64,000 nucleotides of DNA from AC-32 sp963715575 (GTDB taxonomy: Bacteria > Actinomycetota > Thermoleophilia > Gaiellales > Gaiellaceae), in assembly GCA_963715575.1 (NCBI GenBank), contig OY970250.1:1426001-1490000 (forward strand). The letters run 5' to 3'. A model generated the notes under the pieces. The model ran no database searches, was not told where the DNA came from, and saw only the letters and a list, made by a program, of their open reading frames with translations. Below, in pieces: positions 8,542-18,000 of this stretch (position 1 is its first letter; each line of letters starts with the position of its first letter). A program made the translations under genes and the position numbers.

Positions 8542-9254
8542 GGCGCCTCGTCCTGATCGCGCTGCTCGCGCTCGCGGCCTCGCCGGCCGCGCAGGCCGGC
8601 GACGTCATGCGCGGCGAGCACCTCTATGGCCGCTACTGCCTCACCTGCCACGGCGCGAACGGCGCGGGGACGAATCACGGCGAGCGCCAGGGCCCGCCGC
8701 TGCGCGGCGTCGGCGCGCTCTCACCCGACTTCTACCTGCGCACCGGCTACATGCCTCTGCAGGACGCTGGCGACCAGCCGCGCCGCAGCCGGGTGCTCTT
8801 CTCCGAGCAGGAGATCGAGGCGCTCGTCGCCTACGTCGCCTCCCTCAGCCACGGGCCCGGGGTACCGCGGCCGCACCCCGAGCGAGGCAGCCTCTCGGAC
8901 GGCCAGCAGCTGTTCACCGACCACTGCGCCGGCTGCCATCAGGTCGTCACCGAAGGCGGCTACCTGACCGGAGGCGTGGCGCCGCCGCTGGAGGAGGCCA
9001 CCGCCACCCAGGTCGCCGAGGCGATCCGCATCGGGCCCTACGTGATGCCTCGCTTCTCGCCGCGGCAGCTCTCGCCGCACGACGTCGACTCGATCGTCCG
9101 TTACGTGCAGTGGGCCAAGCATCCGGACGACCGCGGCGGCTGGGCGATCGGCCACCTCGGCCCGGTGCCCGAAGGCTTGATCACGTGGTTCCTCGCGGCG
9201 GCGACGCTGGTCGCGGTGTGCATCGTGATCGGGAGGAGGCTTTGCAGTGGGTAA
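8538..9254 (+). CDS. qcrC: Dihaem cytochrome c subunit of the bc complex (QcrC)
   Basis: A 238-residue dihaem cytochrome c with an N-terminal signal sequence ending near AQAGD, two cytochrome c domains with haem sites CLTCH (34-38) and CAGCH (130-134), candidate axial methionines, and a C-terminal anchor helix (WFLAAATLVAVCIVIG). In actinobacteria this subunit replaces cytochrome c1 and the soluble carrier. Gene order qcrC-qcrA-qcrB is the actinobacterial one. Its stop overlaps the qcrA GTG by 8 bp. It should relay electrons from the Rieske protein to the haem c of CtaC. Confidence 0.93.
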   Translation: MRRLVLIALLALAASPAAQAGDVMRGEHLYGRYCLTCHGANGAGTNHGERQGPPLRGVGALSPDFYLRTGYMPLQDAGDQPRRSRVLFSEQEIEALVAYVASLSHGPGVPRPHPERGSLSDGQQLFTDHCAGCHQVVTEGGYLTGGVAPPLEEATATQVAEAIRIGPYVMPRFSPRQLSPHDVDSIVRYVQWAKHPDDRGGWAIGHLGPVPEGLITWFLAAATLVAVCIVIGRRLCSG

Positions 9255-10239
9255 GGCGCGGGCGTTCCTGGTCTCCGCGCTCACGCTCCTGTTCGCCAGG
9301 CGCCGCCGGCCGAGCCTGGGCCCGGGCGAGCGCGAGCGGATCGTTCCCGAACCGCCCCATCGCCACGACGCCGAGCTGCTGGCGATCGGCTTCTTCCTCG
9401 CCTCGGCCGCGTGCGCCGTGGCCTTCGTCGTGGTCTACGTGCTCGACCGCCTGCCCGCGCACACGCAGCTGCTCGGGCTCGCGCTCGGCCTGTCCTTCGC
9501 GTTCTTCGCCGCTGGGCTGATCGTGATCGCGAAGCGGCTGATCGCGACCGAGGAGCTCGAGGACGACTACCCGGAGCACGAGCACCCGGCCGAGCAGGAG
9601 CGCATCGTCCAGGTGGTCGAGGAGAGCGGCCTCACCCGCCGCCGGCTGCTGCTGCTCGCGCTCGGAGCCGCCGGCGGCTCGCTCGGCGTCGCCCTGCTCG
9701 CGCCGGCCGCCTCGCTCGGCCCAGTCATCCACATGGCCCGCTTCTACCTGACGCCCTGGCGGCGCGGCACGCGCCTGGTCGACGAGCACGCCTGCCCGCT
9801 GCGCGCCGACGAGATCGAGGAGCAGACCTTCTACACGGCCTTCGCCGAGGGCGCCGACAAAGAGCAGCTGCCCTCGTCGCTCGTCGTCGTCCGGCTGCGT
9901 CGCGACCAGCTCGACCTGCCCTCCGAGAACGCCGGCTTCGACGCGGACGGGGTCGTCGCGTTCTCGAAGATCTGCACCCACGCCGGCTGCGCGATCGCGC
10001 TCTACCGGGCCCCGCTGTTCGAGCCGACCGACCCGAAGCCGGCGCTCGTCTGTCCCTGCCATTACTCGACCTTCGACCCCGCGACCGGCGGTACCGTCAC
10101 CTTCGGCCCGGCAGGGCGGAAGCTGCCGATGCTGCCGCTCGAGGTCGACCCGAAGGGCTTCCTGCGGGCGCGCGGCAACTTCGACGGCCCGGTCGGCCCG
10201 TCGTGGTGGGGCGTCCGCCTGAAGGAGCCGACGACGTGA
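9247..10239 (+). CDS. qcrA: Rieske iron-sulfur subunit (QcrA)
   Basis: A 330-residue Rieske protein. The N-terminal third holds membrane segments, a charged stretch, and then a twin-arginine-like TRRRLLLLALG helix, as in actinobacterial QcrA with three transmembrane helices. The [2Fe-2S] site is CTHAGC (Cys243, His245, with Cys248 as disulfide partner) and CPCH (Cys269, His272, with Cys271 as disulfide partner). It accepts electrons from menaquinol at the bc complex and passes them to QcrC. GTG 9247 overlaps qcrC by 8 bp, and the stop overlaps the qcrB GTG. Confidence 0.93.
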   Translation: MGKARAFLVSALTLLFARRRRPSLGPGERERIVPEPPHRHDAELLAIGFFLASAACAVAFVVVYVLDRLPAHTQLLGLALGLSFAFFAAGLIVIAKRLIATEELEDDYPEHEHPAEQERIVQVVEESGLTRRRLLLLALGAAGGSLGVALLAPAASLGPVIHMARFYLTPWRRGTRLVDEHACPLRADEIEEQTFYTAFAEGADKEQLPSSLVVVRLRRDQLDLPSENAGFDADGVVAFSKICTHAGCAIALYRAPLFEPTDPKPALVCPCHYSTFDPATGGTVTFGPAGRKLPMLPLEVDPKGFLRARGNFDGPVGPSWWGVRLKEPTT

Positions 10240-11591
10240 TCCGCGGGCTCGTCGGCTTCGTCGACCAGCGCACCGGCACCGCGCCGTTCCTGCGCAAGAC
10301 GCTGCGCTACCTGTTCCCGGACCACTGGTCGTTCCTGCTGGGCGAGGTGGCGCTCTACGCGTTCGTCGTGCTCGTCGGCACCGGCATCTACCTGACGCTC
10401 TTCTACGAGGACAGCACGGCGACGGTCGTCTACCACGGCGGCTACGCGCCGCTGCAGGGACAGGAGATGACGCACGCCTACCGCTCGGTGCTCGACCTCT
10501 CGACGAACGTGAAGGCGGGTCTGCTGATCCGCCAGACCCACCACTGGGCGGCCAACGTCTTCATCGCCGCGATCGTCCTGCACCTGCTGCGGATCTTCTT
10601 CACCGGCGCCTACCGCAAGCCCCGCGAGCTGACGTACTGGATTGGGCTGACGATGTTGCTCACCTCGCTGCTCGAGGGCTACCTCGGCTACTCGCTCGCC
10701 GACGACCTGCTCTCCGGAATGGGGCTCGCGATCGGGTACGCGGTCGCGATGTCGATCCCGTTCGTGGGCGCGAACCTCGCCGCGCTGGTCTGGGATGGGC
10801 CCTTCCCGGGCAGCGACGCATTCTTCCCGCGGATGTACATCGTCCACGTGCTCGTGATCCCGCTGCTGCTGGCGACGCTGCTCGCCGTGCACCTCGCCCT
10901 CGTGGCGCTCAAGCACCACACGCAGTTCCGCAGCGACCCGCGCGCCACAGAGCGGAAGCTGGTCGGCGTGCCGACGTTCCCCGGGCAGGCCCCGCGCTCG
11001 CTCGGGCTCTTCATGGCGACCGCCGCAGTGCTCTTCCTGCTCGGCGGCCTGGTGCAGATCAACCCGATCTGGCTCTGGGGCCCGTACCACACCTACTCCG
11101 CGACCAACGGCGCGCAGCCCGACTGGTATCTCGGCTGGCTGATCGGGGCACTGCGCATCGTGCCGGGCTTCGACGTCACGATCGGGAGCTACACGCTGGT
11201 GCCGAACCCGTTCTGGGGCGGCGCGGCACTGCCGCTCGCCTTCTTCGCGTTCCTCTACCTCTGGCCGTTCCTCGAGCGGCGCTTCGTCACGCATGACTAC
11301 GGCTTCCACAACCTGCTCGACCGCCCGCGCGACGCCCCGCTGCGGACCGCGATCGGGCTGGCCGTGCTGACGGAGGTCTTCCTCGTCTTCCTGGCCGGCA
11401 GCGCCGACCGTGCGGACGTCTTCTTCGGGCTGCCGTACGTCCCGCAGGTCTGGGCGTACCGCGTGCTCGTGTTCGTGGGCCCGGTGCTCGCGGCGCTGCT
11501 CGCCTACCGCGTCTGCGTCGAGCTGCAACGGGGCGAGCGCGTCGAGCACGAGCGCAAGCGCGCCGAGCGGCTCGCCCGGAGCCGCGCCTGA
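10236..11591 (+). CDS. qcrB: Cytochrome b subunit of the menaquinol:cytochrome c reductase (QcrB)
   Basis: A 451-residue cytochrome b, full length with N- and C-terminal parts in one chain. Haem ligand pairs are His102/His116 (HHWAANVFIAAIVLH) and the pair in VHVLVIPLLLATLLAVH, where spacing is one residue longer, as in b6f/menaquinol types. The quinol-site motif is QPDWYLGW, a PDW variant instead of the PEW of ubiquinol enzymes, which fits menaquinol as donor. GTG 10236 forms a GTGA overlap with qcrA. The stop shares one base with the next start. Confidence 0.94.
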   Translation: MIRGLVGFVDQRTGTAPFLRKTLRYLFPDHWSFLLGEVALYAFVVLVGTGIYLTLFYEDSTATVVYHGGYAPLQGQEMTHAYRSVLDLSTNVKAGLLIRQTHHWAANVFIAAIVLHLLRIFFTGAYRKPRELTYWIGLTMLLTSLLEGYLGYSLADDLLSGMGLAIGYAVAMSIPFVGANLAALVWDGPFPGSDAFFPRMYIVHVLVIPLLLATLLAVHLALVALKHHTQFRSDPRATERKLVGVPTFPGQAPRSLGLFMATAAVLFLLGGLVQINPIWLWGPYHTYSATNGAQPDWYLGWLIGALRIVPGFDVTIGSYTLVPNPFWGGAALPLAFFAFLYLWPFLERRFVTHDYGFHNLLDRPRDAPLRTAIGLAVLTEVFLVFLAGSADRADVFFGLPYVPQVWAYRVLVFVGPVLAALLAYRVCVELQRGERVEHERKRAERLARSRA

Positions 11592-12028
11592 TGCTGACCG
11601 TCCTGCAGGAGACCCTCGCCGAGGCGCACGGGCTCGCGATAGCCGCGTCGGAGACGGTCGAGCGGGTGGCGGAGCGGGTCGCCGACCGGGAATTGCTCCG
11701 ACGGCTGGACGAGCTGCGGCTCGACGCGCGCGAGGTGCGTGCGCGCTGCCTGGAAGCGGAGAGCGAGGAGCAGCTTGCTCACGCGAACACGATCGCCGCC
11801 AAGGCCGCCGACCTCGCGAATGCGTGGTTCAAGGCTGGCACCGGGCCGATCGCCGCTTGGGCGTTCCTGGCGATGGGCGAGGCGGGGGAAGTCGCGACCT
11901 GGACGGCGCTCTGCTCGCTTGCCGCTCCCGACGAGCGGCTGGCCGAGCTCGCGGAGTGGGGGCTGGAGGTTCAGCGCCGCCACCTCGAGCTGGTGCTCGA
12001 CGGTTCGCTGCTGGCTACGGGCGGTTGA
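11591..12028 (+). CDS. Helical protein of unknown function at the end of the qcr operon
   Basis: A 145-residue soluble protein predicted to be almost all alpha-helix, rich in Ala, Glu and Leu, in four helix-like blocks. No metal or catalytic motif can be assigned. A ferritin-like or four-helix bundle fold would fit the pattern, but this is a guess. The ATG shares one base with the qcrB stop, so it is co-translated with the bc complex. I do not recognise a family. Confidence 0.65.
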   Translation: MLTVLQETLAEAHGLAIAASETVERVAERVADRELLRRLDELRLDAREVRARCLEAESEEQLAHANTIAAKAADLANAWFKAGTGPIAAWAFLAMGEAGEVATWTALCSLAAPDERLAELAEWGLEVQRRHLELVLDGSLLATGG

Positions 12029-12034
12029 GCCCTC

Positions 12035-12673
12035 CTAGTTCTGCTTGACCGGCGCGGTGAGTGCCGCAACGGCGCCGAGGCCGACGAAGACCGAGCCGGA
12101 GACGTAGCGCTGCATCGCCGGAAAGCGGCGGCTGCGGCGGAGACGCTCGCCGAGCGTCCCGGCCACGAGCGCCCACGCGCCGTCGCTGCAGAAGCCGAGC
12201 GCGGCGAAGAGCAGGCCGAGCGCGAGGATCTGCACCCAGGGCGTGCCGCGGCCCGGGTCGACGAACTGCGGCAGGAAGGCAAGGAAGAAGAGCGCCGTCT
12301 TCGGGTTGAGCTTGTTGACGACGATCCCCTGGCGGTAGAGCCGGGCGAGGTCGCGCGTGTCGCGCGCCTGCGGGCCGCTCGCGCGCTCCCAGCCGGCCAG
12401 GCGGCGGATGCCGACCGCGATCAGGTAGGCGGCGCCGAGGTACTTGACCACGTCGAAGGCGAGCGCCGACGACGCGAGCAGGGCCGAGAGCCCCACCGTC
12501 GCCGCCGCGATGTGGACGAGCGTTCCCGTCGTGATCCCGGCCACGGAGACGACCCCGGCGCGGCGGCCGTGCGAGACGCTCTGCGTGACGATGTAGAGCA
12601 CCGACGGCCCGGGGACGACGAGCAGCAGCAGCGCAGCGCCGACGAACAGCGCGAGTCGAGACGGATCCGGCAT
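12035..12673 (-). CDS. LysE/RhtB-family amino-acid exporter
   Basis: A 212-residue polytopic protein of the LysE/RhtB exporter family, with about six hydrophobic segments. The N-terminal VVPGPSVLYIVTQSVSHGRRAG block and the central NKLNPKTALFFLAFLPQFVD block are the family hallmarks. These proteins export amino acids or derivatives using proton motive force. It is convergent with the qcr operon (6 bp apart) and divergent from the S51 peptidase (23 bp between starts). The exported compound cannot be read from the sequence. Confidence 0.88.
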   Translation of the reverse strand: MPDPSRLALFVGAALLLLVVPGPSVLYIVTQSVSHGRRAGVVSVAGITTGTLVHIAAATVGLSALLASSALAFDVVKYLGAAYLIAVGIRRLAGWERASGPQARDTRDLARLYRQGIVVNKLNPKTALFFLAFLPQFVDPGRGTPWVQILALGLLFAALGFCSDGAWALVAGTLGERLRRSRRFPAMQRYVSGSVFVGLGAVAALTAPVKQN

Positions 12674-12696
12674 GCCGCCGACGATACCGTTGGCAC

Positions 12697-13374
12697 ATGG
12701 CCGGCACGATCGTCGCGATGGGCGGGATCTCGTGGGAGGACGAGGAGCGGCGCCCGCTCGAGGACTACTGGCTCGAGCTGACCGGCGCGGGGCGGCCCCG
12801 CGTGCTGGTCGTGCCGACCGCCGTCGCCGACGACGCCGAGCCGACCCTGAATCTCGTCACCCAGCTGCACGACCGCGCGGTCGTCTCGCACCTGCCGTTC
12901 TTCCCGTGGCCGCCGAGCGACCTGCGGGAGCTCGCACTCGCGCAGGACGCGATCTACGTCTCCGGCGGGAACACCGCGAACGCGCTCGCGATCTGGCGCG
13001 TCCACGGCTTCGACTCGATCCTGCGCGAGGCGTGGCAGGCGGGCGTCGTCCTCGCCGGCTGGAGCGCCGGGATGATCTGCTGGTTCGAGGCCGGCGTGAC
13101 CGACTCGTTCGGCCCGCAGCTCGAGGGGATGCGCGACGGGCTCGGCTTCCTCCCCGGGAGCGCCTGCCCGCACTACGACGGCGAGGGCGAGCGGCGGCCG
13201 GTCTACACGCGGCTCGTCCGCGAAGGCTTTCCGCCCGGGCTCGCGGCCGACGACTGTGTCGCGCTGCGCTTCGACGGCCCGGAGCTCGCCGAGGCTGTCA
13301 GCTCGCGCGCGGGCTCGCGCGCCTACCGGGTCACGCCGGAGGGCGAGGAGCCGCTCGAGCCGCGTCTGCTCTAG
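12697..13374 (+). CDS. Peptidase S51 family protein (peptidase E/cyanophycinase-like)
   Basis: A 225-residue protein of the S51 family. The nucleophile elbow GWSAGM holds the catalytic serine, and YVSGGNTANALAIW is the conserved glycine-rich loop that precedes it. Members cleave Asp-X dipeptides (peptidase E) or cyanophycin. At this size it is closer to peptidase E-like proteins. No signal peptide is present, so it should be cytoplasmic. Its 3' end overlaps the convergent NrfD-like gene by 44 bp, with both C-termini reading as real protein. Confidence 0.85.
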   Translation: MAGTIVAMGGISWEDEERRPLEDYWLELTGAGRPRVLVVPTAVADDAEPTLNLVTQLHDRAVVSHLPFFPWPPSDLRELALAQDAIYVSGGNTANALAIWRVHGFDSILREAWQAGVVLAGWSAGMICWFEAGVTDSFGPQLEGMRDGLGFLPGSACPHYDGEGERRPVYTRLVREGFPPGLAADDCVALRFDGPELAEAVSSRAGSRAYRVTPEGEEPLEPRLL

Positions 13375-14227
13375 CCCGCTGCGGCTCGACGGTGTACTTC
13401 GGGTCGCGCGCCGACTGGAAGCCGGCCTTGAACACCGACCAGCGCACCGCGACCTCGCCCGCCAGCACGAGCACGCCGCCCGCGGCGGCGGCCAGGCGGC
13501 TGCGGCGACGCGGCCCGGCGAGCAGCGCCGCGCCGCCGAGCGTGCAGGCCTTCGCGAGTCTCTTGTACCTGCCGGCCCCGCCGGTCGAGTAGGGCTCGCC
13601 GGCCATTCCGAGCCGCTTCTCCATCAGCTGGAAGACCACGTTCTCGACCAGCGCGCCGCCGACGGCCAGCCGTCGCGCGGGGCCGGCCTCCGCGGGCGGC
13701 ACCGCGATCGCAGCCGCCGCGCCGGCCGAGGCGACCGCGCTCGAGCCGAACAGGAACGGCAGCTCCCGCCGCGCCTCGTGCCAGACCGGGATCGCCGTGT
13801 TCGAGACGAGCGTCGCCGTGTAAACGGACAGCGGCCCGCCCGCCAGCGAGGAGACGAGCTCGGCGGCGTACTTGACCGGCTTCAGCCGGCCGGCCCACTC
13901 GAGCAGCGCCGCCGTCGAGGTCGCGCCGCCCGAGACGAGCAGGACCCAGCTGCCGACGCTCATCGGCGAGGTGACCTTGAAGACGCGGAACATGTTCAGG
14001 AACCGCTCCGGCCGGCCGAGGTCGGCGATCAGCAGGGGCGGGCTGACGAGGTCGGCCACCGCGCCGATGTAGAGCGCGCGCTTCGCCAGCGTCTCGTTCC
14101 CGCCGATCCGCGCGACGAGGCTCAGGATCGAGGACGCTCCCGCGAGCCCGCCGGTGAAGAAGTACGCCGGGATCTCTGGCGTCCAGACCGGCTCCTTCAG
14201 CACCGGCCGTCCGTAGTACGAGCTCAC
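13331..14227 (-). CDS. NrfD-like membrane subunit of formate dehydrogenase
   Basis: A 298-residue polytopic protein of the NrfD/PsrC family, which anchors Fe-S oxidoreductases and exchanges electrons with quinone. Visible features are EIPAYFFTGGLAGASS, DLGRPERFLNMFRVFK and PMSVGSWVL, all typical of NrfD proteins in actinobacterial formate dehydrogenase clusters. GTG 14227 forms a GTGA overlap with the Fe-S subunit gene. It would replace the b-type cytochrome FdnI of the E. coli enzyme, so no haem is expected. The basic C-terminus is not part of the conserved core. Confidence 0.88.
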   Translation of the reverse strand: MSSYYGRPVLKEPVWTPEIPAYFFTGGLAGASSILSLVARIGGNETLAKRALYIGAVADLVSPPLLIADLGRPERFLNMFRVFKVTSPMSVGSWVLLVSGGATSTAALLEWAGRLKPVKYAAELVSSLAGGPLSVYTATLVSNTAIPVWHEARRELPFLFGSSAVASAGAAAAIAVPPAEAGPARRLAVGGALVENVVFQLMEKRLGMAGEPYSTGGAGRYKRLAKACTLGGAALLAGPRRRSRLAAAAGGVLVLAGEVAVRWSVFKAGFQSARDPKYTVEPQRARADAARAAPRPPA

Positions 14228-15075
14228 CGCGAGCCTCCGAGGAAGCCGGCGACGACGCCGAGCACGACCGCGCCCGCGGCCAGGGCGGCCGTCCGCCACA
14301 TCTCGGGCAGGTCGCGTGTGGTCACCACCGGGTCGGGCGGCAGCCCGTAGACCTCCGGCTCGTCGAGCAGCAGGAAGAACGCGCCGAAGCCTCCGACGCC
14401 GTCGTCCGGGTCGTGGCCGTAGAGCCGCGCTCCGTTCCAGTCCTCGGCCTGGAGCTTGTCCAGCCGCTGCGAGGCGCGCTCGCGCAGCTCGTCGAGCCGG
14501 CCGAACTGGATCGAGTCCGTCGGGCAGGCCTTCGCGCACGCCGGCTCGTGGCCGCCCTTCAGCCGGTCGTAGCAGAGCGTGCACTTCCAGACGCGGCCGT
14601 CCTCCTCCTTGGTCAAGAGCGGGATCGCCGGCGGGTCGTGCCGCGGCAGGTGCCGCTTGTCGATCACGCCGAACGGACAGGCGGGCACGCAGTAGCCGCA
14701 GCCGTTGCAGACGTCCTCCTGGACGACGACCGTGCCGAACTCGGTGCGGAAGAGCGCGCCGGTCGGGCAGACGTCGAGGCAGGCCGCGTGCGTGCAGTGC
14801 TTGCAGACGTCGGAGCTCATCAGCCAGCGCAGCGCGTCTACGTCACCCTCGCCGCGCGCCGGCTGGTTCTGCTCGATGAAGGCGACGTGCCGCCAGGTGT
14901 TCGCGCCGAGCTCCGAGGTGTTGTCGTACGACTCGCCGGTCCAGACGAGGCCGTCCTCGGGCACGAGGTTCCACTCCTTGCAGGCGACCTCGCAGGCCTT
15001 GCAGCCGATGCAGACCGAGGTGTCGGTGAAGAAGCCGACCCGTTCCTGCGCCTCGGCTCCGTAGCTATCGAGCAC
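14224..15075 (-). CDS. Formate dehydrogenase iron-sulfur (beta) subunit
   Basis: A 283-residue electron-transfer subunit with four ferredoxin-type [4Fe-4S] cysteine groups: CIGCKACEVAC, CKHCTHAACLDVC, CNGCGYCVPAC and CTLCYDRL...CAKAC. The C-terminus has one hydrophobic helix (AALAAGAVVLGVVAGFLGG), as in FdnH-type subunits. It passes electrons from the molybdopterin subunit to the NrfD-like membrane subunit. The start overlaps the 3' end of the alpha gene by 11 bp and the stop overlaps the NrfD start, so all three subunits are coupled. Confidence 0.94.
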   Translation of the reverse strand: MLDSYGAEAQERVGFFTDTSVCIGCKACEVACKEWNLVPEDGLVWTGESYDNTSELGANTWRHVAFIEQNQPARGEGDVDALRWLMSSDVCKHCTHAACLDVCPTGALFRTEFGTVVVQEDVCNGCGYCVPACPFGVIDKRHLPRHDPPAIPLLTKEEDGRVWKCTLCYDRLKGGHEPACAKACPTDSIQFGRLDELRERASQRLDKLQAEDWNGARLYGHDPDDGVGGFGAFFLLLDEPEVYGLPPDPVVTTRDLPEMWRTAALAAGAVVLGVVAGFLGGSR

Positions 15076-18000
15076 CGCGCGGCCGCCTCCCTGGTTTGAT
15101 CCCGACCGAGAGAGGCTTTTCCTGGATGTGCACGTTCGGGTCGAGCACGATCGAGCCGAGATCGTTCGCAGCGTCTCCCGTCGTCAGGCCGCGCGTGCCC
15201 CAGTGGTAGGGGAGCCCGACCAGGTGCGTGGTGCGGCCCTGCACCTCGAGCGGCCGGATCCGGTCGGTCACCAGGACGCGTGCCTCGATCGTGGCGCGAG
15301 GGCTGTAGATCGTTGCCCAGCCGCCGTTCACGAGGCCGGCCTCGGCTGCGAGCTCCGGGCTGACCTCGCAGAACATCGCCGGCTGCAGCTCCGACAGGTA
15401 GGGCACCGTGCGTGACATCCCGCCGGCGGTGTGATGCTCGGTCAGCCGGTAGGTGGTCGCCACGTACGGGTAGTCCTCCGAGCCGACCGCGCTGTACGGG
15501 TTGTCCGGCCGGTCGAAGACCTGGCGGCGCGGGTTCGCGCGCTGCCGGTAGAGCGCGTTGTCGAACGGCGACTCCTGCGGCTCGAAGTGGGTGGGCAACG
15601 GGCCGTCCTCGAGCCCCTGGGGGACGAACAGCCACGCGCGCCCGTCGGCCTGCATGATGAAGGGGTGGTCGCCTTTGATGGCGTCCTCGGCCTTGGCGCC
15701 GTCGGGCGGCACGTAGTCCGGCGGCTTGTCCTCCTGGAAGTCGGGGACGTCGAGGCCCGTCCACTTCTGCTCCTCGGCGTCCCACCAGACGTACTTCTTG
15801 CGCTCCGACCATGGCTTGCCGTCCGGGTCGGCCGAGGCGCGGTTGTAGATCAGGCGCCGGTTCGCCGGCCACGCCCACGCCCACTCCGGCGCGACGTAGC
15901 TCTGCTCCCAGTGCGGCTTCCTGCGCGCGGCCTGGTTCTCGCCGCCGGCGAAGACGCCGCAGTAGATCCAGCAGCCGCAGGAGGTGGTGCCGTCGGCCTT
16001 CAGCTTCGGGTAGGCGTCGATCAGCTCGCCGCTGGAGAGGTCGCGGCCGCTGATCTCCTGGAGCACGGACGCGGCGTCCGGCTCTTCGAGCCGCGTGTGG
16101 GTCGGGTAGTCCCACTGCAGCGCCTGGAGCAGCTCGTCGCGCGGCTCCTGCGAGTCGTCCAGCCGCTCCTTCAGCAGCCGCCCGAGGTGGAAGTAGAACC
16201 AGAGGTCGGAGCGGCAGTCGCCCTTCGGCTCGAGCGCCTGATGATGCCACTGCAGCAGGCGCTGGGTGTTCGTGAAGGAGCCGTCCTTCTCGGTGTGCGC
16301 GGCCGCCGGCAGCAGGAAGATCTCGGTCGGGATCTGGTCCATCACCAGCTCGCCCGACTCGATCTCCGGGCTGTCGTACCAGAAGGACGCCGACTCGACC
16401 TCGACCAGGTCGCGCACGACGAGCCAGTCGAGCTTCGCCAGCGCGCGCCGGTGGAGGCTCGAGTGGGCGTTGCCGACGGCGGGGTTCTCGCCGACGAGCA
16501 GGTAGCCCTTGACCTTGCCGTCGACCATGTCGAGCGTCGTCCGGTAGACGCCGTTGTCCTCGTCGATGCGCGGTAGCTTGGAGAAGAGCCACTCGTTCGC
16601 GGCCGTCGCGTGCTCGCCGAAGTAGGCCTTCATCAGGCTGATCCAGTAGGCGTCGAAGTGGCCCCACCAGCCGGTCGGCGAGGTGTTCGCGTCGACGAAC
16701 TCCTGCAGGTCGCCCTCGAAGTCGGCGTGCGGCATCGGCAGGTAGCCGGGCAGCGTGTTGAAGAGCGTCGGGATGTCGGTCGAGCCCTGGATCGAGGCGT
16801 GGCCGCGGAGCGCCATGATCCCGCCGCCCGGTCGGCCCATGTTGCCCAGCAGCTGCTGGATGATCGCCGCCGTGCGGATGATCTGGACGCCCACCGTGTG
16901 CTGCGTCCAGCCGACCGCGTAGCAGAAGGCACTGGTCCTTTCGCGACCGGAGCTCTCCGTCAGCGCCTTGGCGACCTGGAGGAAGTCCTCGACGCTGCAG
17001 CCGCAGGTCTCGGCCACGAGCTCGGGCGTGTAGCGGCGGTAGTGGCGCTTCAGCAGCTGGAAGACGCAGCGGGGATGCTGGAGCTCCGGGTCCTCCTCGG
17101 GCGGCTCGCCGTGCTGAAGGCCGCCGCCGTGCCCGCCGTGGCCGGCTTGCTCGCCCTTCGTCTTCGTCTCACGCTGCCCGGCGGAGCCGTGCACCTCCAT
17201 GCCCGCGTACTGCCACGTGGTCTGGTCGTACGTGCCCTGTTCGGGATCCCAGCCCGAGAAGAAGCCGTCGAGGTCCTCCGTGTCGGCGAAGCCCTCGTCG
17301 ATGATCACCGGCGCGTTGGTGAAGTGCTTGACGTACTCGTCGAACCAGAGCTCGCGCTCGAGGATGTAGTTGACGATCCCGCCGAGGAACGCGATGTCGC
17401 TGCCGGCGCGGATCCCGACCCACTTGGTCGCCATCGCGCTCGTGCGTGTGAAGCGCGGGTCGACATGGATCACGTGCGCACCGCGCTCCCGGGCCTCGAT
17501 CACCCACTGGAACCCGACCGGGTGGTTCTCGGCCGTGTTCGAGCCCATGATCACGATGCAGTCGGAGTGCTGGAGATCCTGCTGGAAGGTGGTGGCGCCG
17601 CCTCGTCCGAACGAGGTCCCCAGACCGGGGACCGTGGAGCTGTGTCATATGCGGGCCTGGTTCTCGACCTGGACGATCCCGAGGCCGACGCACAGCTTCT
17701 TGATCAGGTAGTTCTCCTCGTTGTCGAGCGTCGCGCCGCCGAGGTTGCCGATCGCCAGGGTGCGGTTGTTCTCCGCGTCCCAGTGCGCCGCGCGGGTCTC
17801 GACGATCCGGTCGGCGATCATCTCCATCGCCTTGTCCAGCCGGAGCTCCTCCCAGCTCGTGCCGTACGGGCGGCGGTACTTGACCGTGTACTCGCGGTAG
17901 GGGCCCTGGACGTAGGACTTCGAGGCCTGGCCCTTGGGGCAGAGGCGGCCGCGTGAGATCGGGCTCGCCGGGTCGCCCTCGATGTGGCTGACCTCGCCCT

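Noticed and set aside
17645..17647. TGA as a nonsense mutation making formate dehydrogenase a pseudogene
   Set aside because: The codon aligns with the known Sec position and a SECIS with the correct loop and spacing follows; sequence on both sides is intact.
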